Position numbers and translations under genes: made by a program
Assembly: GCA_010672165.1 (NCBI GenBank)
Contig: JAAHHN010000037.1
Coordinates: forward strand, 1 to 38,987
From: Spirulina sp. SIO3F2
GTDB lineage: Bacteria; Cyanobacteriota; Cyanobacteriia; Cyanobacteriales; Spirulinaceae
Length of the DNA stretch: 38,987 nucleotides
Reading direction: 5' to 3'
Part shown: positions 1 through 7,783 of the stretch, piece by piece
How the letters are laid out: every line of letters begins with the position of its first letter
How positions within the stretch are numbered: the stretch's first letter is position 1
Notes under the pieces: generated by a model
The model's input: only the letters and a program-made list of their open reading frames with translations
What the model was told of the DNA's origin: nothing
Databases searched by the model: none

Positions 1-2
1 TT

Positions 3-1124
3 ATGACCTCCCCCCTGCCCACAGTTGAGACGCTCCCCTCTAAACCCCCAACTGGACGTATCCTGTGGATCGACAATATTCGAGCGATTGGTATTTTGCT
101 CGTGGTCTTTATCCATACCGGGCGCTTTGAAGCTGCATGGTTCGTCTATATCTTGTCGTTTTTCATGCCCCTGTTTTTCTTCTTGTCCGGGTTGTTTGTC
201 AAAGATAGCCTGCGCGAGAAACCGTTTGGCCCCTTCCTGCGCGATAAAGCGCTGCGTCGCCTGGTGCCCTATTTCGTTTTTAATATTCTGAGCTATGGGT
301 TTTGGGCAATCCTAATCCGACCCATGAGAGACGGAACCGTTGACCTTCCCCCGTTAATGCAACCATTGCTCGGCATTTTTTATGGGGTTGGTGGGTTTGG
401 CTGGCTTCGGCACAATATCAGTCTGTGGTTTTTAGTCTGCTTGTTCGTTACAGAAGTGGCGTTTTATTTCTTGATTCGGCTGCCCTCCAAACGCTATTTG
501 GTCATCGCCTTAGGGATATGCAGTATTGTCGGCTATGGCTTCTTTGCCTTTACCATTCCGCTTAACTATGAACTGGCCTGGATACCCTACTCCCTCCCCT
601 ATCGTTTGCCTTGGGGCTGTGACTTAATGCCAACAGCCTTAGTGTTTTATGGTGCGGGCTACCTCGCACGTCCCTATGTGCTCAGCGATCGCTTTCGCAC
701 CTGGCTACGTTGGGGCATTATGGGCGGAGCATTTGCCGCCTATCTGGTGGGGACATCTTTGAACCCTGGCAAAGTAAATTTTGTGTTGGGGCGATATGGT
801 AACTTTTTCTGGTTCTATCTGGCCGCGTTTGGGGGGATCTTCTTTTGGCTCCATCTTTGTCAACTGATTAAACCCAATCGAGTGTTAACAGCCATTGGGC
901 AAAGCTCACTGACCATTTATCTTTTACATCTGTTGGCTTTTCCATTGATTACGGGAGTTTTGACCCTTATTTTGCAGATTCCCAATGATTCATTAAAAGG
1001 TGTCTGGTGGGCAGCGATGCTCTATACCAGCATTACTGCCGCGAGTCTGATTCCAGTCCATTATTGCTTGAACCAGTATTTGCCGTGGTTGGTCGGACAC
1101 AATCCCCGTCGGCGTTCCCCCTAA
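3..1124 (+). CDS. Acyltransferase family 3 integral membrane protein
   Basis: This 373-residue protein looks like a member of acyltransferase family 3, multi-pass membrane enzymes that transfer acyl groups to sugars or other cell-surface molecules. After a short hydrophilic N-terminus comes RILWIDNIRAIGILLV and then FIHTG; the early D-x-x-R and the membrane-embedded His are typical of the family. About ten hydrophobic segments follow through residue 360, and the tail HNPRRRSP is basic. The ATG is the third base of the window, so a start further upstream cannot be excluded, although length and N-terminus fit a complete protein. The substrate cannot be told from sequence. The next gene converges on it from the other strand. 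Confidence 0.85.
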   Translation: MTSPLPTVETLPSKPPTGRILWIDNIRAIGILLVVFIHTGRFEAAWFVYILSFFMPLFFFLSGLFVKDSLREKPFGPFLRDKALRRLVPYFVFNILSYGFWAILIRPMRDGTVDLPPLMQPLLGIFYGVGGFGWLRHNISLWFLVCLFVTEVAFYFLIRLPSKRYLVIALGICSIVGYGFFAFTIPLNYELAWIPYSLPYRLPWGCDLMPTALVFYGAGYLARPYVLSDRFRTWLRWGIMGGAFAAYLVGTSLNPGKVNFVLGRYGNFFWFYLAAFGGIFFWLHLCQLIKPNRVLTAIGQSSLTIYLLHLLAFPLITGVLTLILQIPNDSLKGVWWAAMLYTSITAASLIPVHYCLNQYLPWLVGHNPRRRSP

Positions 1125-1157
1125 GTTTCGGGAAGCATCTGTAAGCAGTTAAATACC

Positions 1158-1490
1158 TTACAGCCCCTGTGTATCCAGACTGTCAAGTTCTGCTAGCAGT
1201 TTCTCCATAAACTGTTGACTTTGACCTGCTTTATGCAGGGGAATTTCATTCACCGCTAGCATTTCTTCAATACTGTAGTCATCATCACTATCAATCACAT
1301 CAGAGAGCCAGTTTACTAACCGCTCAGGATGATCGAGGAGTTCGTTAGCAAACTCAAGGGGGGTTTTGCCGGAGTTTTCAGCCACCACTTTGGTCGCCAG
1401 ACAAAAGTTCAAGAGCTTACCCAGGGTGGTTTCTGGTGTGGTACACATCAAAAACGCCATTGTTTGGGCTAAAAGCTGTTTCTTTTCCAT
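1158..1490 (-). CDS. Hypothetical acidic protein, 110 aa
   Basis: I do not recognise this protein. It is soluble, has no signal peptide or membrane segment, and is rich in Leu, Glu and Asp (an acidic run SDDDYSIEE near residue 70), suggesting a small helical protein. The stop codon lies 34 bp from the stop of the acyltransferase on the other strand. It is the last of three minus-strand genes after the CHAT protein and the 146-aa exported protein, but a 120-bp gap separates it from the latter, so co-transcription is uncertain. The reading frame is intact and codon use resembles its neighbours, which supports a real gene. Confidence 0.6.
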   Translation of the reverse strand: MEKKQLLAQTMAFLMCTTPETTLGKLLNFCLATKVVAENSGKTPLEFANELLDHPERLVNWLSDVIDSDDDYSIEEMLAVNEIPLHKAGQSQQFMEKLLAELDSLDTQGL

Positions 1491-1610
1491 AGCGAGTGAG
1501 CGGTAAAATGCGACCTCAAGATATCACAGATTTTTGTGCTCAGGTTGTGTCTCTGCACTCATTCTGAATGCAAGCTGCTTGCAAAGTTAAAGAACAAGGT
1601 TGGTGGCGAA

Positions 1611-2051
1611 TTAAGAACATAACTCCGTTGTCCAATCTTGAGAGCCACGCTCTTCCCAACAACGCCACTGTTCGCCAACCCACGTGATTTGCCAGTCTAA
1701 TTCTGCATCCCAAACCAGCTCGACTTGGAAGCGCTGCGCCGCGATCGAATCATCTGCCAAGCCCACAACAGTGATGTTTACGGTTGCCCGAAATGCTCCA
1801 TCGCCTCGATGGTAGTCAATCGTAAAGCCTTCAGAGCGTCGCCCCTCCCGTTCAACCGTTACGGTTTTAAACATGTCCATTGCCACTGTTCGGGGGTCAT
1901 AGCCCGAGAGGCTAAACCGTTGCGCAAACTGACTGGGGTCAATCTCTTGGTATCCCTCGTAATTGTCAAGTGAATAGGCTGGACTTAAGCAGCCCCACAT
2001 CAACAGGGCAGCGATCGCCCCCACGCCTTTAATTCCTAAATGTTTCAACAT
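1611..2051 (-). CDS. Small exported protein next to the CHAT gene, 146 aa
   Basis: A 146-residue protein with an N-terminal signal: basic residues (K3, K8), a hydrophobic stretch GAIAALLMWG and a likely cleavage after AYS near residue 27. A Cys near residue 21 (MWGC) could act as a weak lipobox, so either a periplasmic protein or a lipoprotein is possible. The mature part has two Cys near the C-terminus (WRCW and the final CS) that could pair. No family recognised; the compact alpha+beta-like pattern resembles small secreted domains. Its start lies only 3 bp after the CHAT gene, so the two are almost certainly translated from one mRNA, which suggests a shared extracytoplasmic role. Confidence 0.7.
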   Translation of the reverse strand: MLKHLGIKGVGAIAALLMWGCLSPAYSLDNYEGYQEIDPSQFAQRFSLSGYDPRTVAMDMFKTVTVEREGRRSEGFTIDYHRGDGAFRATVNITVVGLADDSIAAQRFQVELVWDAELDWQITWVGEQWRCWEERGSQDWTTELCS

Positions 2052-2054
2052 AAT

Positions 2055-5000
2055 TTACCAGTCTCCTTGTAAGGTGAATGCTGCCCAATAGTAGGGGGCA
2101 GCCCATTGGTCTTGAGCCGCGATCGCCTGTTGAGCTGCTCGTAAAGCTGCTGCGGGTGTTGCTTGCTCCGTCAGCAATTGTCGATAAAACTCACTCATCA
2201 ACGCTGCTGTTGCGGCATCATCCACTTGCCACAAGCTAGCCACCACCCGTTCTGCTCCGGCATACATAAAGCCGCGGGTCAGACCAATGAGTCCCTCGCC
2301 TCGCACCAGCGGACCTGTCCCTGTTTCGCAGGCACTCAAAACCACCAATTCCGCCGCCAAATCGAGATTATAGACATCATTGAGTCGCAAAAAGCCGTTT
2401 TGGGGCTGACCCGTCTCATCTATTAACGACATCACAATGCCGGATAACTCTGGCTTTTGGGTATTCACAAAACCGTGGGTGGCAAAATGGACAAACTGTG
2501 CTGTACCCAAATCTGGATTAAATGCCGCTGCTTTACTTGCGGCAAAACCAAAATGGGCTTCAGATTGGGCTGCGGGAACCAGCTCCAAAATTGCTTGGGC
2601 CTCTTGGCGCGTTCCGGGCAAACGTGTCCAACTAATGCCCACATCTGACGCTGCTCGGCTCACTTGTAAGGTTGCCAACACTGTATCTTGCAAACCTCCT
2701 TTCACTACCCGCTCATCTGTAGCTGTAAACACCGGATCAGCCATAATCGCTATAGTTTTGGCGGGTTGTGAGCGTTGGGCGTCGGTCTTGCGCAACGTCG
2801 CCAATGTGGAAATAGAGGGCAAACTGACAATTTCATACTGGTTAATCAGTGGTGCGTAGCCATCACTATCTGGCTGAGTTAAGGCAGCAAAGGGCACATA
2901 TTGCAGCGCTCCATCACTGACCACTAATAGTCGTTTGCCGGTTAGTTGTTCCTGCACAGGAGCGAGTAAGGGCTGGCTCAGGGCTTGAGCTGCATCGTAG
3001 AGGCGTTCTGGTGAAGTGGCTGATCGCAGTCGCCGATTAAACGTCTGGGTTAAGCTTGCCAATTCGGCCCGCGGCGGCAAAACATAGCTCTTGAGTTCCT
3101 GCTGGCTGACCAGCCACAGATGGCTTTGCTGCTCCCCGAGGGAATATTGCAATAACACCGTATCTGCATCCAGCAATTGCTGAATCGCTTGTAATTCCAG
3201 AGGTTGGGGATATTGAATCTGGGCATATTGGGGGTTGGCAGCACGGATTTGGTTTTGAATGCTTTGGTACTGTCTGAGGAGACGATCGCGCTCCGTTTCA
3301 ATGCCAGCCGTGTCTGCGGCTTGGGCCAGGGCGGCAATCCGTCGTGTTTCCAAAGCTTCGAGTTCTTGAACGACAGCCGCTTCACGTTCTAAGAGCGTTG
3401 GCTCAACCCCTTTTCGAATGTCTACATTGGCCTCAGCCAGCAGCCCCAATAACCCTTGGGTGCGGCGGCGCTCATCAGCCTGTAGGGCTTGCCCGTCATA
3501 ACCATTCCCAGGTTCCTGCTGGTGCAGTCGCATAAGGATATCAATGTAGAGGTCGTAATAGGTTTGCACTGAGGCAAAAAAATCTTGGCGGCTGCGAGGG
3601 TTTTTGAGGCGACGACTGTAGATTTCAAGTTCGCGGATGACTTTGCGGATTTGGGTGAGTGCTGCTGCATAGTCCCCTTGATCTCGTTGGACTTGGGCGA
3701 TCGCACTCCAGGTCTCCAGGTAGTCATACCAACTGTTGGAGCCTGAGCTGTTGATTAAAATCTGGGTATTACTCACCTGCAACGCCTTTTCATAGAAGTC
3801 GAGGGCGCGATCGAGCTGCTTGAGCTGCTGGTAAGCATCGCCTTGATACTTCAAAATGTCCCAAGTCTGGCGCACATCTGTCGCCATTGCTTGTTCTAAG
3901 TAGCGCAATGCTACCTGGGGTTGGCTTTGTTTGAGCTTAATTCGCCCCATGTTGACCAAAACATTGACTTTGCGGTTGGCAAGGAACGAATCCCGCTCAT
4001 AGGCTGCCAGCGCTTGCTGATAGTAGTTCAACGCCGCATCCAAGCGGTTTTCAAACCAAGCTAAATCCCCCGACCAAACCAACGTATCCGCCATACTGTC
4101 AATGTCGTCGGTTTGCTCAAGCACACGTCGAGCTTGGGCACGATATTGGAGGGCTACCTCCACATCTTCCACCGCTGGGTTCATCCAGGGAGAGTAAAAA
4201 TCACTGAGTCGCTCTAGGGCATCTGCTTCGGATCGGGGATCTTGAAGGGCGCGAGCGGCAGTTAAATTTTCCTGGAGTAGGGCAAGCGCCCCCTCAAAAT
4301 CTTGCGCTTCATATTTAAGCTCAGCTAACCGAATCCGCAATATGGTTTTGAGAAACGCATTATCCAGTTCCTGGGCGATCGCCATTGCTTCAGCGTAGGT
4401 TGCTTGCTGCTGATCCGTTTCACCTAAACGATGATAAATATCGCCCATTGTCGCCAGCGCTCTGGCGAGGTTAAAGCGGTTATTGACCTGGCGATAGAGG
4501 GCAATACTGGACTCAGTATGGGCGATCGCCGCTTCACGATCACCCACCGCATCGTAGAGAGCCGCCAGTTTGCGGGTCAAAAACCCATAGTCATCCAGAT
4601 TGTCGAGATCCTGATTGCGTAGGGCCACCAGACGTTCGTAAGTGGTGATGGCTTGGGCACGTTGTCCCAGTTGATCCTGAGCATCAGCCAATGCCGCCAA
4701 CGCTAATCGCAATTGATCACGATCCCCAGAACGTTCTCGTAAAGCAACTTGCTCTTGGGCAATCGTTAAAGCTTGCTCCGGTTGCTCAAGCAATGTTTGA
4801 TAAACCGACTGGAGTTGCGTCAAGATGTGGTTGATTAGACCATCGACGTGTTCAGGAGTTCTCCCATGCAGTTCCCAGCCCCCTGACGGTGGGTTTTGAT
4901 AGAGTGTTAAAGCTTGGCGATAATAGTCAACACTGGTTTGGCCCTGTTGTAAGCGACGATAAAGCTGACCAACTTCGGACAAAAGCCAGGCAGTATCGAG

Positions 5001-5924
5001 GGGATTGCCCAGTTGCTCTGCGAGTTGAATGGCCTGCTCATAGGCGCTAAGGGCTTGGTTCAATTCTTCGGCAGCGACGTAGTATTGCGCGATCGACCGG
5101 GAGGCAACCAAGGCATCATCTGTCGCGCCAGCTTTACGAAACCCGTCTAACGCGGCTTCGTAGTAGCTCAAGCTCTGACGAGGATCGCCTTTGCGTTCTT
5201 GCCATTCGCCCATTTGCAGATTGGCCTCACCCCATGCTGACCAGTCTTTAGCCTGGCGATGATAAGCAATCAGATGTTCAAACCAAGCGAATCCCCGTTC
5301 GGTATCGTTCTCTTGTAGGGCACGTGTTGCCGCAAAACGCAGGAGTTCAGGCAGTTCAGAAGCGTTCAGCGTTTCATACGCTGCGATCGCTTGTTCCAAA
5401 TAAGGAATAGCCGCTTCAAAGTCATTCGTTAGGCTGTAATGTTCGGCCAGGCTCCGGGCCAATGTGGCGACCTGGGCTGAGTTGCCGAGCTGTTGATAGC
5501 TCTGGAGCGCCTGTTGCTGATAATTCAGCCACAGCCCTGCCTCTAAAAAGGGGTCAACATTACTCGCCATCAATGCCAGGGCTTGAGCCGCCGCTTCTAA
5601 TTCCCCTGCGGCTTGGTAGAGCTTGACAGCTTCTTGGCGAGCTGAGAGGGCACGATAGCGCCCGTCGTCCGTACCTAAGCTTTCGTAAATTTCTGCCAAG
5701 CGATTGAAGTCAGCAGCCAAGGGTAAGCCTGTCTCCGCCGCCAGGGATTGTTTAATCAGATCCGCATATTGATGAATCGCCTCGATCGCATTGCCCTGGC
5801 GATAGTCCTGTTCGGCGGCTTGTCGGAGACTATCAATGGCAGGGGTTTGGGCAATTGCTGGCATACTCAGCAGCAACCACAACCCGACTGTGTTTCCAAA
5901 AAGCGATCGCCCCATTCTGCTCAT
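2055..5924 (-). CDS. Exported TPR-repeat protein with C-terminal CHAT protease domain
   Basis: A 1289-residue protein. Residues 1-25 form a signal peptide ending in AIAQ. Residues about 30 to 780 consist of many tetratricopeptide repeats (A-x-x-x-Y-x-x-A-L patterns), followed by a coiled-coil linker to about 940. The C-terminal 330 residues are a CHAT (caspase HetF-associated) domain: the catalytic pair is visible as His1150 in FATHG and Cys1199 in SACETGTG, and the family end GAERVVASLWQVDD is intact. CHAT domains are caspase-like peptidases; TPR arrays bind partners. Such proteins are common and often multi-copy in cyanobacteria but mostly unstudied. ATG at 5924 gives MSRMGRS; ATG at 5915 is an equally possible start. 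It leads a two-gene unit with the 146-aa exported protein. Confidence 0.92.
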   Translation of the reverse strand: MSRMGRSLFGNTVGLWLLLSMPAIAQTPAIDSLRQAAEQDYRQGNAIEAIHQYADLIKQSLAAETGLPLAADFNRLAEIYESLGTDDGRYRALSARQEAVKLYQAAGELEAAAQALALMASNVDPFLEAGLWLNYQQQALQSYQQLGNSAQVATLARSLAEHYSLTNDFEAAIPYLEQAIAAYETLNASELPELLRFAATRALQENDTERGFAWFEHLIAYHRQAKDWSAWGEANLQMGEWQERKGDPRQSLSYYEAALDGFRKAGATDDALVASRSIAQYYVAAEELNQALSAYEQAIQLAEQLGNPLDTAWLLSEVGQLYRRLQQGQTSVDYYRQALTLYQNPPSGGWELHGRTPEHVDGLINHILTQLQSVYQTLLEQPEQALTIAQEQVALRERSGDRDQLRLALAALADAQDQLGQRAQAITTYERLVALRNQDLDNLDDYGFLTRKLAALYDAVGDREAAIAHTESSIALYRQVNNRFNLARALATMGDIYHRLGETDQQQATYAEAMAIAQELDNAFLKTILRIRLAELKYEAQDFEGALALLQENLTAARALQDPRSEADALERLSDFYSPWMNPAVEDVEVALQYRAQARRVLEQTDDIDSMADTLVWSGDLAWFENRLDAALNYYQQALAAYERDSFLANRKVNVLVNMGRIKLKQSQPQVALRYLEQAMATDVRQTWDILKYQGDAYQQLKQLDRALDFYEKALQVSNTQILINSSGSNSWYDYLETWSAIAQVQRDQGDYAAALTQIRKVIRELEIYSRRLKNPRSRQDFFASVQTYYDLYIDILMRLHQQEPGNGYDGQALQADERRRTQGLLGLLAEANVDIRKGVEPTLLEREAAVVQELEALETRRIAALAQAADTAGIETERDRLLRQYQSIQNQIRAANPQYAQIQYPQPLELQAIQQLLDADTVLLQYSLGEQQSHLWLVSQQELKSYVLPPRAELASLTQTFNRRLRSATSPERLYDAAQALSQPLLAPVQEQLTGKRLLVVSDGALQYVPFAALTQPDSDGYAPLINQYEIVSLPSISTLATLRKTDAQRSQPAKTIAIMADPVFTATDERVVKGGLQDTVLATLQVSRAASDVGISWTRLPGTRQEAQAILELVPAAQSEAHFGFAASKAAAFNPDLGTAQFVHFATHGFVNTQKPELSGIVMSLIDETGQPQNGFLRLNDVYNLDLAAELVVLSACETGTGPLVRGEGLIGLTRGFMYAGAERVVASLWQVDDAATAALMSEFYRQLLTEQATPAAALRAAQQAIAAQDQWAAPYYWAAFTLQGDW

Positions 5925-5954
5925 CTTTGCCCTGTCATTTCGCCCCTTGGCTCG

Positions 5955-5960
5955 GTTATA
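5955..5960 (-). promoter_or_regulatory. Possible extended -10 promoter element for the CHAT gene
   Basis: Read on the minus strand this is TATAAC preceded by TGT, a TGnTATAAC extended -10. No good -35 hexamer lies 17 bp upstream. Transcription would start near 5948, leaving a leader of about 24 nt before the ATG at 5924. The palindrome at 5986-6001 would then be centred about 45 bp upstream of the start point. Weak single-sequence evidence. Confidence 0.3.
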
Positions 5961-5985
5961 ACATGCGCCGAAAAGAAGCGGTTTT

Positions 5986-6001
5986 ATTGATCGAGATCAA
6001 T
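5986..6001. promoter_or_regulatory. Perfect palindrome matching the FNR/ANR-type box
   Basis: ATTGATCGAGATCAAT is a perfect inverted repeat (7-bp arms, 2-bp centre). Its core, TTGAT-N4-ATCAA, equals the consensus bound by FNR/ANR-class regulators of the CRP/FNR superfamily. It lies between the CHAT gene (start 5924, minus) and the small plus-strand gene at 6133, so it could serve either. Chance is possible because GATC is over-represented in this genome through HIP1 sites. Confidence 0.35.
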
Positions 6002-6132
6002 AGGAAGACGCGATCGGAGACCCTCGCCACTGGTAAAAAACATCACGCATTGGCTCAAACCCCTATCACCGTAATCAGCAGTGAATTTGCGGATACTGAG
6101 ATTGTTGAGCAATGACCCCGAACCCCCATCCC

Positions 6133-6315
6133 ATGAACGTCACCATTAACGCGATCGCCACCAAATCCCTACAACAGTTCACCGTCTCTGAAACGGACTA
6201 CTCAACCCTTACCCGTCTCCTCAATGAAGCCTCAAACTTGAGTGAACAGGATGTCACCTTAGCCCAACGCATTCTCTATGGCGTGCGTCACGGTATTGTT
6301 AGTCTGGCTCAATGA
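6133..6315 (+). CDS. Small conserved-type hypothetical protein, 60 aa
   Basis: A short soluble protein beginning MNVTINAIATKS; an upstream in-frame ATG at 6112 would add MTPNPHP, but the second ATG gives a more natural N-terminus. It is rich in Leu, Thr and Ser and ends LAQRILYGVRHGIVSLAQ, probably helical at the C-terminus. It resembles other small orphan proteins in cyanobacteria that have one acidic helix and one Arg-containing helix, such as the 69-aa product at 13837, though I see no clear homology. It is followed by a hairpin that may terminate both it and the converging sigma gene. No function is proposed. Confidence 0.5.
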   Translation: MNVTINAIATKSLQQFTVSETDYSTLTRLLNEASNLSEQDVTLAQRILYGVRHGIVSLAQ

Positions 6316-6352
6316 AGTAATCTGCATGAATTCGTTCATGGGGTCTAATGGA

Positions 6353-6386
6353 AAAGCACCCTGATTCGTAGAATGCAGGGCGCTTT
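6353..6386. terminator. Hairpin between convergent genes, possible two-way terminator
   Basis: AAAGCACCCTG (6353-6363) pairs with CAGGGCGCTTT (6376-6386) with one A-C mismatch and a 12-nt loop. A-rich bases on one side and T-rich on the other could give short U-tracts in both directions. It sits between the stops of the 60-aa gene (6315, plus) and the sigma gene (6410, minus). The U-tract is short (three to four bases). Confidence 0.5.
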
Positions 6387-6409
6387 GATGGCTGTTCTAG
6401 ATAAAACGA

Positions 6410-7363
6410 TTAGCTGGCAAGATATTCCCGGATGAGTCCCTTACGTTGACGGAGCTTTTTGAGGGCATCGCGCTCAAGCTGGCGGACTCGTTCTCGGCTA
6501 ATGCCCAAGTGATTGCCGATTTTGGCCAGGGTCAAGGGCTGACCATCACTGAGACCATAACGGAGGGTTAGCACCTCGCGCTGTTGAGGGGTGAGATCGC
6601 CCATCAGCTTTTGCAAGTCCCCTTGCAGGGAAGAATGGGTGGCAAAGTCCTCTGGGGAGGGGCCATCATCTTCGAGCAGTTCACTCAATTCGGTGTCCTG
6701 GTTATCCCCCACCCGAAGGTCAAGGGAGAGGGGATGACGGGATTTTTCGAGATAATCCCGTACTTGTTTGGGGGTGAGATCTAGCTCTTGGCCCAGCTCA
6801 TTGATGGTGGCTGCACGGCCAAGCTTTTGAGATAGCTGGCGCTGGGCCTTTTTGATTTTATTGAGCTTTTCAGTGATGTGAATTGGCAAGCGAATGGTAC
6901 GACTTTTTTCAGCGATCGCCCGAGTAATCGCCTGACGAATCCACCAGTAGGCATAGGTTGAGAACCGATAGCCCTTGGTCGGGTCAAACTTTTCAACCCC
7001 ACGCTGCATACCAATCGTGCCTTCTTGAATTAGATCAAGTAGATCCAGATTGCGCTTGATATATTTTTTGGCCACAGAAACGACTAGACGGAGGTTGGCC
7101 TCCACCATCTTGCGCTTAGCGGCATCCCCTTCATTGAGAGCTTGCCGTAGCTCTGTTTCTGAGAGTTCAGCAAGTTGAGCCCAAGCAGCAAATGACAGGG
7201 GGTTTTCCTCGTCGTTATGTTCCGCTTTGAGCGCTTGGAGGGCGATCGCCCGCTGCACCTGCTTAGCGAGGACAATTTCCTCCTCATGGGTGAGCAAGGG
7301 CACACGGCCAATTTCTCTGAGATAAGTACGAACGGTATCTGCGGACTGTTGAGCTAATTTCAT
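6410..7363 (-). CDS. Group 2 RNA polymerase sigma factor (RpoD-like, possibly SigD/RpoD3)
   Basis: A 317-residue sigma-70 protein without the long N-terminal region 1.1 of the housekeeping factor, hence group 2. Region 1.2 is [20 protein letters not shown] (residues 9-28). Region 2 includes [24 protein letters not shown] and [13 protein letters not shown]. Region 3 follows, and region 4.2 contains [20 protein letters not shown]. Group 2 sigmas redirect RNA polymerase during light, nutrient and redox stress. Length and N-terminus resemble SigD (RpoD3 of Synechococcus elongatus), and the two HLR1-like sites upstream fit, since rpoD3 is a known RpaB target; the exact subclass is an inference. 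The gene has its own 420-bp upstream region shared with divergent ktrB. Confidence 0.93.
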   Translation of the reverse strand: MKLAQQSADTVRTYLREIGRVPLLTHEEEIVLAKQVQRAIALQALKAEHNDEENPLSFAAWAQLAELSETELRQALNEGDAAKRKMVEANLRLVVSVAKKYIKRNLDLLDLIQEGTIGMQRGVEKFDPTKGYRFSTYAYWWIRQAITRAIAEKSRTIRLPIHITEKLNKIKKAQRQLSQKLGRAATINELGQELDLTPKQVRDYLEKSRHPLSLDLRVGDNQDTELSELLEDDGPSPEDFATHSSLQGDLQKLMGDLTPQQREVLTLRYGLSDGQPLTLAKIGNHLGISRERVRQLERDALKKLRQRKGLIREYLAS

Positions 7364-7585
7364 GGTTGAGTGTTGGCGGGGCGCGAAATATCCTCAATGG
7401 TTAGCTATTGAGGGTGGACTGATGTTAGAGCGAGCAAAGAAGCACTGAATCCGACCCGACATGAGATGTGAATGCAGTTGATGGTGAGGAATAAAAGACA
7501 GTGGAGTGAGTTTGGTGGGGTGGGTAATTTGGGAATGCAAAGGAGTTTCAATTGGGAACCCATCCCTTCCAGTTTAGAGGCAACC

Positions 7586-7603
7586 ATTGTAACTAACTGT
7601 AAT
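7586..7603 (-). promoter_or_regulatory. HLR1-like RpaB-type site, proximal copy
   Basis: On the minus strand: ATTACAGT-TA-GTTACAAT. HLR1 is two direct repeats of (G/T)TTACA(T/A)(T/A) separated by 2 bp. The second repeat matches fully, the first has two mismatches, and spacing is exact. It lies about 220-240 bp upstream of the sigma ATG. Confidence 0.5.
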
Positions 7604-7629
7604 AATGGTTGCACTTCGCTCACAGTCGA

Positions 7630-7647
7630 TTTGTGAACAATTGTAAC
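7630..7647 (-). promoter_or_regulatory. HLR1-like RpaB-type site, distal copy
   Basis: On the minus strand: GTTACAAT-TG-TTCACAAA. The first octamer matches the HLR1 repeat fully, the second has one mismatch, and the 2-bp spacing is right. It is the better of the two sites in this upstream region. Confidence 0.55.
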
Positions 7648-7653
7648 ATTTCT

Positions 7654-7677
7654 GAGAGTCTGTGTCTACAGACTCTC
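7654..7677. promoter_or_regulatory. Perfect 10-bp inverted repeat upstream of sigma and ktrB
   Basis: GAGAGTCTGT and ACAGACTCTC flank a 4-base loop (GTCT). There is no T-run next to it, so it looks more like an operator or an RNA hairpin in a leader than a terminator. It starts 6 bp after the distal HLR1-like site. Confidence 0.45.
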
Positions 7678-7783
7678 ATTTGGTGCTGGAATATATTACA
7701 ATAATACTACATGAAGGTGGATTGTCAATCCCCAATCTCGATATACTGGCGACACAGAAACGCCGCTCTTTGCATCCTCGCCT

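Larger units (their letters stand above)
7364..7783. other. 420-bp divergent intergenic region between sigma factor and ktrB
   Basis: No credible gene here; reading frames in it (for example 7405-7623 minus) look random. It holds two HLR1-like direct repeats on the minus strand (7586-7603, 7630-7647), a perfect 10-bp inverted repeat (7654-7677) and an AT-rich stretch 7690-7712. The sigma gene therefore probably has a leader of 200 nt or more, or several start points. A TATACT at 7742-7747 may be the -10 of ktrB, but the upstream TTGTCA (7722-7727) is only 14 bp away, so this is weak. Confidence 0.6.

Noticed and set aside
2163-2859. Plus-strand open frames inside the CHAT gene
   Set aside because: The minus strand encodes clear CHAT motifs there; the plus frames are shadows.
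7722-7747. TTGTCA/TATACT promoter for ktrB
   Set aside because: The spacer is only 14 bp, too short for a standard sigma-70 promoter.
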